Source of the DNA: Venturia oleaginea
Lineage: Eukaryota; Ascomycota; Dothideomycetes; Venturiales; Venturiaceae
Direction of reading: 5' to 3'
NCBI GenBank assembly: GCA_013176395.1
Contig: JABMLP010000033.1
Span: 62,001 to 126,000, forward strand
Length of the DNA stretch: 64,000 nt
Below, piece by piece: positions 1 through 9,136 of the stretch. Numbering within the stretch: the stretch's first letter is position 1; each line of letters opens with the position of its first letter. The notes below the pieces were generated by a model. The model was not told the origin of the DNA, did no database searches, and saw only the letters and a program-made list of their open reading frames with translations. The translations under genes were made by a program, and so were the position numbers.

Positions 1-909
1 GTATTCAAATTCATAGCCAACGACTCCCTACCATACCGACCTCTCTCCTCTGCCAGGTCCAATCAAAGCAGCAAATCTGGCGGCTCCACCAACTCCAAAC
101 GCAAACGCAATCGACCGCTGGCAGACTTGGACGACTCTCAATCCGACTCCAAGAAGAAACGCCGATTACGCCTCCTCCTCATCACCAGTCGCTTGTCCAG
201 TCCCTTCTCCACTCCAGCATCCCACATTGTCGATCCTGGGAGCTCGAAGATTGCTGTCTGGGCCAAGAAGAAGTCGGGTTTGGGGCCGCAGGTTTTGCGA
301 AAGGCGGCGATCATGAACTTTATACGTTTTAGGATTCGGGAGAAAGAGGCGTGGTTGAGGAAGGATTCCGGTGTTAGTGTTGGTGAAGATGAGAGGGCGG
401 AAGTCAGGAGGAGGGTCGGTTTGGGTGTCGAGACAGGTATTTTGGAAGAGATTGAGGTAGAGAGGTGGCAGGGACCGAATAGTGTTGTATTGGATTCGAC
501 GTGGCCGGCGACGGCGGAAAGGTGTGTCGAGAGGATCGCTCAGCCTAGTCCTTTGGGTTTGAGCAATTATGATGCGCTGGACGAAGAGGATGAGATTGAC
601 TTTGGATACTTTGATGACAAGGATGAGGATGCAGGCTATGAGTTTGGCCGAATGGACAAGAAGGAGAAGGAAGGAGATGAGGAATACTACACGGATTGGA
701 ATTGCTTTGACAATACGGAGGATGCAACGACAGACGAGGAGGATGAATATGACGACCCTTTCTCGCTTTCGGTGCTGAGTAAGAAGCTGGTCAAGGATAG
801 AAGACCGCCTAGTCCGCCTGAGGGGGAGCTTGTGGAATTTCTGAAAGAGAATGAAAGGGAGAAGGGGATTTTGATGATGGGATTCAATGGATTTGGGACT
901 TCCCTTTAG
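1..909 (+). CDS. Conserved fungal hypothetical protein, C-terminal part (5' end outside window)
   Basis: The reading frame is open from base 1 to the stop at 907-909, so the gene begins before the window and about 302 residues are visible. The visible part opens with a Ser/Asn/Lys-rich basic stretch (SKRKRNR, then SKKKRRLRLL) that could serve as a nuclear localisation signal. A conserved-looking block follows (HIVDPGSSKIAVWAKKK, then LRKAAIMNFIRFRIREKEAW). The second half is strongly acidic, with runs of Asp and Glu around positions 570-760. I do not recognise a characterised family; it resembles proteins annotated only as hypothetical in filamentous ascomycetes. The basic-then-acidic layout suggests a nuclear protein, but that is inference. 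No intron is needed in the visible part. Confidence 0.7.
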   Translation, partial: VFKFIANDSLPYRPLSSARSNQSSKSGGSTNSKRKRNRPLADLDDSQSDSKKKRRLRLLLITSRLSSPFSTPASHIVDPGSSKIAVWAKKKSGLGPQVLRKAAIMNFIRFRIREKEAWLRKDSGVSVGEDERAEVRRRVGLGVETGILEEIEVERWQGPNSVVLDSTWPATAERCVERIAQPSPLGLSNYDALDEEDEIDFGYFDDKDEDAGYEFGRMDKKEKEGDEEYYTDWNCFDNTEDATTDEEDEYDDPFSLSVLSKKLVKDRRPPSPPEGELVEFLKENEREKGILMMGFNGFGTSL

Positions 910-1836
910 TAAGTCGGCGATACTGATGGAACATTTTGATGGGAGTATTCTGGGCAGGACAATGGAGGAGTTTCCCAAAGCATTTACTGGTTAGCGTTTG
1001 ACACGGCATGGCATCTTTCTAATGCCCACCTCAGCATTTCGGAAGGTTCTTTGCTCAAAATAAGCGTACAAGCGTGGTGCTGTTGGCCAGGACTGGATAT
1101 GGATTTGGATAAGGATCAGGGTCGGATTTAGGTGCAACATTGGTTTGGTTGGTCTGGGAATGGGAGTTTCTCTTCGTCAATATATGAGATGGTATGGAGC
1201 ATTGCGGTGACATATTATGATTCTCTGTCTTTTCTGGATGTTAGCACAACGATCGTGGCGCTGATTGGGGTGTTTACTTGCATATCTTATGAACATTTCG
1301 AGACTGCTCTGTCCCGTTTCCTTCATCTACTATTGGACGGCCTCATGTGGAAATCGTTGAGTCGTTTAATGATGATATTTTCCAGATGTTCGTGTTTGAA
1401 TGTCGTAAGTTGGCGTCGATGCGCGACGGCTTCAATACGACACGTATCAAAAATAGATGAAGTGAATATGAAAGAGAAAGAAAGGAAGAGGAGAGAGGCT
1501 GGAAAGATAAGAAAAAGAAGAGAGGATTCGAGATAAGGCCTTGTGAAATGTAGCTCTGGCTGAGCCTTGATTACCAGTACTTAGTCACATGTCCCGAAGT
1601 GAAGCTCTGGAGCTCTCCACGCAACGCAACTGAATCTTCGACATCCACAAACCCTGTACTATCAAAAGCATAGAAACATCTCAATTGTAACAAACTTCGA
1701 GCACCACAGGCCGCCCAACAGTACGAACTTCCTGCGATCAATAAATACAACATACAACCACAAACGACCCAATTACTCCAAACGACCCAATCTCACGCAC
1801 CTCTTCTCCCCCAAACCTCCAGAGACATTGAGCAAA
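910..1836. other. Intergenic region between the unknown gene and the TRAPP subunit gene
   Basis: No convincing gene. A 134-codon open frame on the plus strand (1132-1536) has no recognisable motif and ends in low-complexity Lys/Arg/Glu. The last 100 bases before 1837 are C/A-rich, like a fungal 5' UTR. I see no repeat or RNA gene. Confidence 0.5.
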
Positions 1837-2770
1837 ATGAGTTCCGCGCCCTCGAATACTCTACCAGGCCAGGCCTTACAAAGCCAAAACACACACAATC
1901 AATCGTCCCGCGCGCTACAGCAAACACCTGGCTTGAGGACTCCCTCGAATAAGAAGACAATATATGATCGGAATCTGAACAGGACGAAGAATGCCGAGTT
2001 GAGTCGGGCGGCGTTTGCGTATTTGTTTGTGGAGATGATTGGGTATGCGCAGAGGAGGGTTAGTGGGGTTGCTGATTTGGAGATGAGGTGAGTTGCGGTC
2101 TACTTTTACTGGGGATGTGGGAAAGACACGGGAGGAAGAGTAGGAAGTAGAAAGAGGAACGAGGAAGTCAGCGGAAGTATGAGGACGGTTAGACGACAAG
2201 TGAAGAAGCTTCGAGATTGAGGAAGCCTCATTCTAAAGCTTCATATTGAAACTGAGGACACCCCTAACAATAACTACAAACAGACTCAACGCAGCAGGCT
2301 ACCCCCTAGGCCTCCGCCTCCTCGACCTCCTCCTCTCCCGCACACCAACCTCAAGCACACAACCACCCACAACAAGACCCACCCGCATCCTCCCCCTCCT
2401 CCAATTCCTCTCCAACACCCTCTGGAAACACCTCTTCGCCCGTCCAGCAGACGCCCTCGAACGTTCCGCCCAAAACCCAGCCGAATACATGATCACTGAT
2501 AACGCGCCCCTGGTATCCGAATACATCAGCGTACCGAGTGAGATTGGGAGTTTTAATCCTGGGGCGCTGGTGGCGGGGATTATGGAGGGCGTTTGTGATG
2601 GGGCTGGGTTTGGGACGGTGGGGGGACGGGGTGTGGGTGTGTCTGCGCATTGGAGTGAGGATACGAGTGGGGGTTTGTGGCCTGGACGGACGATTTTTCT
2701 GATTAGATTCAGTGAGGAGGTGCTTGAGAGGGAGGAGATTTTGGGGAGGGGGTCGCAGGCTATCAATTAG
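1837..2770 (+). CDS. TRS31: TRAPP complex subunit, TRS31/TRAPPC5 type
   Basis: Two exons, 1837-2087 and 2284-2770, give 245 residues. The 196-bp intron starts GTGAGT, has CTAAC near 2264 and ends CAG at 2281-2283. The start is the ATG at 1837; the in-frame TTG upstream is not a eukaryotic start. After a Ser/Gln/Asn-rich leader comes KTIYDRNL, then SRAAFAYLFVEMIGYAQ, then RLNAAGYPLGLRLLDLLL across the splice. This is the Bet3-like fold signature of TRAPPC5. TRAPP is the multisubunit tether and exchange factor for the Rab GTPase Ypt1 on ER-to-Golgi vesicles, and Trs31 is a core subunit. The C-terminal half keeps the SVPSEIGSFNPGALVAGIMEG block and the SFxIRF-like end (FLIRFSEEVLERE). Nothing looks broken. 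Confidence 0.88.
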
Positions 2771-3471
2771 AGGAGGAATTTGATTCGCATGAGAGGGTAG
2801 ACGGGGCTCATAGCATGCATGGTGTTCAGGAAGGATAGTGGCATTGCGTATTCTCCACGGGCATTGAGATCATTTTCGGCAGATGTGAGGTCTAGCTAGA
2901 AATTGGGTGAGGGCAAAAAGCAAGAGCTTATTCCTCGATGTATCAGTGAAAGAAAGCCTCCTAGAAATGAGATGTTGAGATTGATAATCTCCAACTGCAA
3001 GATATCCATAAAGAGCACCTAATTGGAGATAGTCTAGCATCCACAAAGACGCGAGGAATCTAAAGATCTACGTTGGGATCAAGCATAAAAGAGAGAAAGA
3101 GCGTATTTGAAGAAAAATCAGGAGGCTCAACAGATCCAGGCAGATATGTCAGAAGCAGTCAGTCAATCGAGGAGTTTTGTGATATTTGAATAGCAGGAGA
3201 GTTTATGGGTAGATGGATGGATGGATATACCGACGTGATGAGCAGGAACTACTCGAGGACTTTCAAATATCTCACTTAAGGCGTATACGAGCCATAGATC
3301 AAAAATCAAGATTTATCAAATTCGAGCGCTTAATTAATGTTGACATATCAAACGTATATATCTCGAGTTATACAATATCAACACGAAAGAATTAGATATC
3401 TGGGTTGAAAAATCCCATCGTTTTGGCGCGGCCAACGTACGTAGCTAAATTTAGCTACTTTGTATTTACTA
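2771..3471. other. Intergenic region before a DNA transposon
   Basis: The 3' flank of the TRAPP gene, increasingly AT-rich towards 3471. The only open frame above 60 codons (3213-3395) has no recognisable content. I see no gene here. Confidence 0.5.
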
Positions 3472-3601
3472 GATGACGTACTTCACAAGCGAGTGGGCCA
3501 CCCAACAAACGTAAACCGCCTTCGTAAAAATACTACGCAACCCTACAACAATTTATAGTATTAAATAGAATAGAATGATTTTATTTAGAAGCTTCGCTAT
3601 C

Positions 3602-3856
3602 TGTCAAGTTACGACCGCGGACAAGTCCTTCCCGCCGTTAGGGTGGCCCTCCGGCACGTGATCAAGGCAGAACCGGAGTTCTGTCGAGGAAAGGTTTTAA
3701 AGCCTACGTGGCTTCAAGCAATCCGTCTCTCTTTGAACCACGTCCTATCGTCGAACCTGCCTGTTGGTTTGCCTGCCAGTCCGTATATAGCCTGTTGAAT
3801 GATACCTGTTCCTGCTGCTGCTCCTTCCTCCTGATACCCGAACCCGCCCCGTGACA
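3602..3856. repeat. Solo LTR, 255 bp, with 5-bp target duplication CTATC
   Basis: The segment begins TGTCAAG and ends GTGACA (TG...CA, with inverted TGTCA/TGACA termini). CTATC lies directly on both sides (3597-3601 and 3857-3861), the 5-bp duplication expected of LTR-retrotransposon integration. Inside is a TATA-like GTATATAG near 3782, which would fit a plus-oriented LTR promoter. No internal retroelement sequence is attached, so it is a recombination remnant. It lies in the 3' untranslated part of the deleted Fot1 element and is therefore younger than that insertion. Confidence 0.85.
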
Positions 3857-3872
3857 CTATCATCTATTTTCT

Positions 3873-4735
3873 CTAACAAGTGCGGGAGTTATGCCCAGTC
3901 TCGCTGCAACGGCCGCAGTGCCTCTCTCCACGTACCCTCTTCGCAGGCTTCTCACTATCATTACGATTACCACCCTCCCTTACAGTAACTAAGTCAGTTA
4001 CTTCACCAGCTGTCAAGGTCTGCTCAGCCCGTATATATCTCCTTTTGCGACTCTTACGCTTTGTAACTGCCTCAATTGCGTCTCGAAGGCGCGCTGTTTC
4101 TTCGCGCATCAACACCATTTCATGTGCTATCTGCTGCGCGCCTTTACTCAACTGCCTGACCTGCTCATCAATAGAACTTGCAGAGGATCCTGGGCCTGTA
4201 ACGACTAGCTGAGACGATATCTTGCCTATTAAGAAGCCAGATTCATCAAAATTGTAGATATCCTCGTCTATGATACTGTACTCTGCCTTTATCTTCTGAA
4301 CAAGTGTGAACCAGGGTATAATAACCGCCGGGTCTTCGCAGGCAGCTCGCTGGCGATCGTATGGACGGCTCCATTGGGTGGTAAGCTCTGACGTACGCTT
4401 TACCAAGTTGTTAACCCAGTTCTTGCCAACAGGCTTCTCACCCCGCTCTCTTAGTAGTTTATTAGCCATATCTTGTACGTAGGCCTTCGACGGCGGTAGG
4501 CCGCGTAAGCTTTCGTTAAGAATACGCTTAATAACCACCTCAATCGCTTCGAGTTCGGCTCGCATTCGCGTCGAGGGCGCTGTCCGGCGCGTCGGCGTTG
4601 TACTGTTGTTCGAGGTACGCTATATATTACTGCAGCGCGTCTTTCGCTTTGGATTTGCTTTGAATTGATATCTGAGATAGCAAGGAATATATCTCCTTCT
4701 TTATAGATCTTCTGCTTTTCGTGTTGTTGAGGCAT
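3873..4735 (-). pseudogene. Fot1/pogo transposase remnant of element 1 (frameshift plus core deletion)
   Basis: The N-terminal helix-turn-helix (MPQQHEKQK to about SVPRTTVQRR) lies in the frame ending at 4451. The CENP-B/Tc5-like second DNA-binding domain (MANKLLRERGEKPVGKNWV, RPYDRQRAACEDP) continues in another frame from about 4565, so a frameshift separates them. The first catalytic Asp is present in YNFDESGF. Soon after VVTG the sequence jumps in frame to the C-terminal coiled coil (HEMVLMREETARLRDAIEAV, KRKSRKRRY) and a CCHC knuckle, CGRCSETGHNSRTC. The second and third catalytic Asp of the DDD triad are therefore deleted. The surviving domains are those that bind DNA or multimerise. Confidence 0.85.
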
Positions 4736-4892
4736 TACGCGACGTTGTTACGAAGGCGGTTTACGTTTGTGAGGTGGCCCACTCGCTTGGGTGGCCCACT
4801 CGCTTGTGAAGTACGTTATCTACCCTAGTCATTTAAACTAGCCAAGTACCTATTTAATAGCTCCGGCCACTCTGATAAATCTAGGGTTGTTG

Positions 4893-5271
4893 TGTTACAG
4901 ATCACCTCAAGGCTAAAGAGCAGGAAGGCAGGACTCGCAAAGAATGGTTGGATGATAAGAAGTCATTGCTAGGACTGATAATGGAGGGGAATCCTTCGAG
5001 CACACAGGATGAGACTGGTGCGACGGAGTCAGTCCTAAAGGAGAATAGTACGTGCAAAAGTCACGTGATACTCCCACAGTTCCCACGGGTCTTGGCAGCT
5101 GCCCACAGATCTGAAGGTGTGGGAAGAGCCAAGAGGTGTGGGAATACACCTTGGCACCCAGAACCAAAAGGGTATATAGGGAGGACGTTGGACGGACTTT
5201 CCTCTCTCTCTTCGTGGTTATCTCATGTTATGTTTCTCACATAGGAGCTTCTTCAACCTACTACAGTAACG
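4893..5271 (+). repeat. LTR-like sequence, plus orientation
   Basis: Begins TGTTACAG at 4893. A possible end at GTAACG (5271) is nearly the inverse of the start. A TATA-like GGTATATAGG lies near 5170, followed by a CT-rich stretch, as in an LTR promoter. The first roughly 185 bp match the reverse complement of 39573-39754 closely (shared GCAGGACTCGCAAAGAATGG, CCCACAGTTCCCAC and CACAGATCTGAAGGTG). The copy here has an extra segment around 4950-5010. I found no clear target duplication, so the right boundary is uncertain. Confidence 0.6.
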
Positions 5272-6238
5272 ACCTTCTACTTAGATACAATCAAGCACAA
5301 GTTATATGCACACGAAGCAAGTCCACCCCCCACCTTCATACTAACCGACAAGCGTTCAGGATTGATCTGAGGATCAAATCGGTTAGACGACAATTGAATT
5401 GGGAGATACATCGGATGGCTAGGATCTAGTGAGCCTCCAAAGAACCTGGGCAAGGGAACGTATTTAAGGTAAGTACTTCCAGACTGATATTGCCCTTACC
5501 CCAAACTCGCGGACCAGAACAAGAGGACACAGGTTTCAAGAAGGTCTTGACATAATCAACTGTGTTGAGAAACGAGTTCCCCGTAACATGTGGGTAGATT
5601 CTTTTTGGAGCGACGTGTTGAAATTGTATGTACGCATTACCTTCGATGGGTTGGATATACCGAAAATGGTGAATTTTGACTCCTTATATGTTGTTCGTAT
5701 GCGCTTGTTGGGTAAGGGAAGGGTATATGGTGTTTCTTTTAGGTTAAACATGTGGTTTTTCGAAGGAAGGACTATTATATTCGATTTGTTGGGATTTTCT
5801 CTCGTTTTGGTTGAAGGATATGTTATATTCAAAGTGAAAAAAGAGTGGATCGATGTTGATGTTGACGGGCTTTAGATCAGTTGATTGTATAAGTGAAATT
5901 TGAATATCGGTGAGATGGACTATGATTCATATAATGGTGAATGTAATCGACGTTATCAAATCCAATTTACTTTTTGGTTTTGAGTTTCAAAGGTGAAGTA
6001 GTCCAGAATTCAGCTACTCGAGAACGAATAGATCACCCCCTGAAAATCCTAAAGATCTACAACCAACTAGATCTCCCCGTCCGTCGTCACGCGGCATCTC
6101 TATTTTGATCAAGGATGAGGCCGTTTAAATAAGCTAAAATGTCAATCTTATACATCCGTATACATTGAAATACACAAACTACATACAACACGAATACGAG
6201 GATACCAAAGATAATAGATTATATAATCTTTTAAAGTA
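5272..6238. other. Gene-poor stretch between LTR-like repeat and Fot1 element 2
   Basis: Short open frames only (for example 5588-5875 on plus, 95 codons, Val/Phe-rich, with no recognisable domain). Probably repeat remnants and AT-rich spacer. Confidence 0.4.
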
Positions 6239-7353
6239 ACGTAGTCTATAGGCCTATGCGCCATATATGCCTGTGCGCCAACCCTACCAAACGCGACGCG
6301 TTCCTCCATTACCACACGAGATGGTACCGCCACAACGACAAGAGGCCTTACACCGAGAAGGTAGGCTTAAACTAGTTGTTCAAGCCTATAAAAACGGCCA
6401 TTTTCAAAGCTATAGAGCTACCGCGCAAGCCTATGACGTCCCACGAGATACCCTGCAACGCCGTATTGCTGGTACTCAACCACGACTTGGTTCTACCGCG
6501 AAAAACCGCCTCCTTACACCCACCGAAGAAGAGTACCTTGTACAGCGTATACTTTCAATGGATGAACGCGGTATGCCACCTACTGTTGCCGCCGTACGGA
6601 CTATGGCAAGCCTTTTAGCCAGTCAACATGGCCAACTCGTCTCTGCAGGCCAATGCTGGGTACGCAACTTTATTAACCGCCACGACGTACTAAAATCGAA
6701 GTACAACCGCAAGTACGACTACCAGCGAGCAAAATGCGAAGACCTAGACCTAATTCGAGCCTGGTTTGAACGCGTACGACGTACACAAGCTGAGCATGGC
6801 ATCCTCGATGACGATATCTACAATTTTGACGAGACTGGTTTTCAGATGGGGGTAATTTCAACTGCAAAGGTTGTTACAGGAGCAGATAAGGCTGGGAGAC
6901 CGAGGACAACGCAGCCAGGCAACCGTGAGTGGGTTACGGTTATTGAGGCTATTTGTGCGAAAGGGTTTCCAATTCCTCCGCTCGTTATTTTCGAGGCAGT
7001 AATGCACCAGGCAGCCTGGTATTCAGACGGGATCCTACCACCAGATTGGGCAATTGGCGTGAGCGAGAACGGCTGGACAACCAACGAGATAGGTCTCTGG
7101 TGGCTAGCAGAATACGCCTACTGAGGGGGTTGAAAATGTAACTGCTCAGGTACGGCAACGAGCACCACCAAAGTGCAGCGTATGCCAGTCGCTTGAGCAT
7201 AATGCTAGGACCTGCCCAGAGCGTCAAAGAACCAATTAAAATGTATATTACTGTTATAGATGGCGGTGTTGTTGAAATATATACGTTTTTTGTAAGAATA
7301 CTCGGTGGGGTGGGCGCACAGGCATATATGGCGCATAGGCCTATAGACTACGT
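6239..7353 (+). mobile_element. Fot1/pogo-type DNA transposon, internally deleted (element 2)
   Basis: Inverted repeats of about 45 bp: the left end starts ACGTAGTCTATAGGCCTATG at 6239, and the right end is its near-perfect reverse complement ending at 7353. TA duplications flank it at 6237-6238 and 7354-7355. The 1115-bp length is well below the roughly 1.9 kb of full-length Fot1-like elements. The element ends about 400 bp downstream of the polygalacturonase stop codon. Confidence 0.9.
6267..7239 (+). pseudogene. Fot1/pogo transposase of element 2, core deleted
   Basis: An open frame runs from the ATG at 6267 to a stop near 7124 and encodes 285 residues. It has an HTH-psq type domain (residues about 30-70, with YDVPRDTLQRRIAG), then a CENP-B/Tc5-type domain (LTPTEEEYLVQRIL to RKYDYQRAKCEDLD), then the start of the DDE_1 core with the first catalytic Asp in YNFDETGF. 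It is intact up to SENGWTTNEIGLWWL and then breaks. The C-terminal zinc knuckle (PKCSVCQSLEHNARTC) follows directly in another frame and ends at 7239. The second and third catalytic Asp are missing. The 285-residue frame could still be translated as a DNA-binding fragment of the transposase, but no evidence for expression is visible. Confidence 0.85.
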
Positions 7354-7762
7354 TAGGACTCTTTGGTATATTTGACTAATATGAGTATAGTCAAAGCGTC
7401 AGGGCCTAGTTATCTCGGACGAGATAGGCAGAGGCAGCATGTACTCGAACGTCGACAGTATGTAACAGTACTCGTAGAATTAGAATACGATATGCTCCGA
7501 CTGGGTCTTCAACAGTCAGTTGAAAGAGGTCGATGAGGATGCAATGCAGGGAAAGGATAAAGACAGGACTTGCTTGAGATTTGATAGGAATGAAAAGTAG
7601 GCGTTTCTTCAGATGGATGTCATGGAGCAATGAATTGTTGAATTAAGAGTTAGAGTGATTTTGAACACGTCAGGGCTATCATGATACCCGCTATTAACAT
7701 TTCCCCAGTATATAATCCTCGCTAAAATACAGATGCATACGAAGCTCGTTCCCCAAGCTAGA
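7354..7762. other. Spacer between Fot1 element 2 and the polygalacturonase stop
   Basis: About 400 bases holding the 3' untranslated region of the minus-strand polygalacturonase gene. I see no gene or repeat. Confidence 0.5.
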
Positions 7763-9136
7763 TTACTGCTTGCAGAAAGAAGAGATACCACTTGGTGGCG
7801 ATATACATCCACTCGGTAACCCCTTTTTGACGGTTCCACCCTGAATAGAAATGTCTGAAAATTTCCAATTGGTACATGTGCTCTTTCCGCAGTTGATGTA
7901 GACTGCTTGTCCGCCAGAACATGTTCCGCGAATGTTCGAGAGGGTGACACCCTTGATCGGGACTGTGTTCCCTGCCTTGCCAGTTGGGCCCTCGTTGCGG
8001 TAATCCTGCTGGATGACAATGCCAAACTTCTCAATACCTTCGAGTTTGATGTTTTTGTATGTGATATCGGACACGGAGGCGGCAGTGGCGTCGTCATAGG
8101 TCTTGATGCGAATACCGTTCTCGGATCTGCGGATTGTGCAGTTGGAGATCGTGGCACCAGTGACGACCTTGTTGGATTTTATGGATCCGATGGAGATGCC
8201 GTGGCCGCCAGTGCAAACATTGTTCTCAAATGTGATGTCAGATCCGGAATTGAGGGCCAGGCAATCGTCCTGATTGTCGATAACAGAGTTTATAATCTTG
8301 ATGTGTGAAGAGCCCGAAATTCCGAATCCATCAGAGTTGTGGCCGCAGCTTTTGCCTCCACCGACATCAGTGCGCTTGATTTTGCGGTCAATCTGTGAAC
8401 AGGTCTTGTCGGCCAAAGAACCATCGATCTTGATAGCGTTGAGGGTGACATGTTTGCTGTTGCTGATGGCGAAGCAATGAACTGGGGCGTTCAAGATGGT
8501 GATGCCTTCAATTACGGAGTTGGTCACCTTTTCGACGCGCATCGTCTTCGGTTTCTTGACGCCTTTGTTTCCTCCACCGCCGTCCCAGTAATCCTCACCA
8601 TGACAGTTAATAATGCTGCCGTCGAGACCGACAAGTCGGCTGTCGTCGCATGAGCTGAATGTGATGAGGGGGTTGGTTGGGTCGCGACCGCCGGGTGAGG
8701 CAGCGAATTCGGTTGTACCATCGAAGGCAACCTTACATTTGTTAGAGTACGAAAGTGATGTTGAGTAGGGCGGGAGACGAACAGTTTGAGATTTAAGGCC
8801 CGTTATTACTAATGAGCCGCCAACCGGTACTTTGATGTTTTTCAAAACCGAAGTTGGGCATTTGGCGATGATGGATTTGTAAGAGTCGTAGGAAGTCGCG
8901 ATGCAATTTGATGGGACTTCCGACCTGACGCCATTGACCATGAGTGATTTGAAAGAAACGGTAGAACCAGCAGGAGAAGCGCCATCCGAGCTCACAGAGC
9001 TGTCGGACTCGATCGAGCCTGTGTAGTTGGTCGCAGATGCGGTGTCGTAGACGGTTAAGAATTCTGCAGGGTGAGCCGATCCTAGAAGGGATCCAAAGCC
9101 CAAGATCAGGCAAGAAAAGTTTCGTGAGTTCACCAT
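7763..9136 (-). CDS. Secreted endopolygalacturonase, glycoside hydrolase family 28
   Basis: A single exon of 457 residues starting at the ATG at 9136-9134. GH28 enzymes hydrolyse alpha-1,4 bonds of homogalacturonan in plant cell-wall pectin outside the cell. A signal peptide is likely (residues 1-21, hydrophobic CLILGFGSLLGSAHP). All catalytic motifs are present: NSD at 267-269 (an NTD-type variant), DD at 290-291, GHG at 311-313 and RIK at 343-345. About ten turns of parallel beta-helix with repeated I/V-x-N/S patterns surround them, and C-terminal Cys pairs are conserved. At 457 residues it is longer than the roughly 360-380 of most fungal endo-enzymes. The extra length lies before about residue 100, which has a Ser/Thr-rich part and no recognisable domain. 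A TATA-like element is at 9248-9254. Endo rather than exo action is inferred from the motifs. Confidence 0.9.
   Translation of the reverse strand: MVNSRNFSCLILGFGSLLGSAHPAEFLTVYDTASATNYTGSIESDSSVSSDGASPAGSTVSFKSLMVNGVRSEVPSNCIATSYDSYKSIIAKCPTSVLKNIKVPVGGSLVITGLKSQTVRLPPYSTSLSYSNKCKVAFDGTTEFAASPGGRDPTNPLITFSSCDDSRLVGLDGSIINCHGEDYWDGGGGNKGVKKPKTMRVEKVTNSVIEGITILNAPVHCFAISNSKHVTLNAIKIDGSLADKTCSQIDRKIKRTDVGGGKSCGHNSDGFGISGSSHIKIINSVIDNQDDCLALNSGSDITFENNVCTGGHGISIGSIKSNKVVTGATISNCTIRRSENGIRIKTYDDATAASVSDITYKNIKLEGIEKFGIVIQQDYRNEGPTGKAGNTVPIKGVTLSNIRGTCSGGQAVYINCGKSTCTNWKFSDISIQGGTVKKGLPSGCISPPSGISSFCKQ

Larger units (their letters stand above)
3472..4820 (-). mobile_element. Fot1/pogo-type DNA transposon, internally deleted (element 1)
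   Basis: Terminal inverted repeats of about 50 bp bound the element. The left end reads GATGACGTACTTCACAAGCG and the reverse complement of the right end reads GATAACGTACTTCACAAGCG, each preceded by TA (3470-3471 and 4821-4822). TA target duplication is the rule for Tc1/mariner and pogo elements. Other copies in this window begin at ACGT, so the true left edge could be 3476. The right end carries an extra direct repeat of the GTGGCCCACTCGCTTG subterminal motif. The encoded transposase is frameshifted and lacks its catalytic core, so the element can only have been mobilised in trans. A solo LTR sits inside at 3602-3856. Confidence 0.88.

Noticed and set aside
166..978. 270-codon open frame on minus opposite the first gene
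   Set aside because: It mirrors the acidic, Lys-rich coding strand and gives low-complexity Arg/Leu/Ile-rich protein with no domain; the plus frame is the gene.
5588..5875. 95-codon frame near the LTR-like repeat
   Set aside because: No similarity to retroelement or cellular proteins that I recognise; probably chance in AT-rich DNA.
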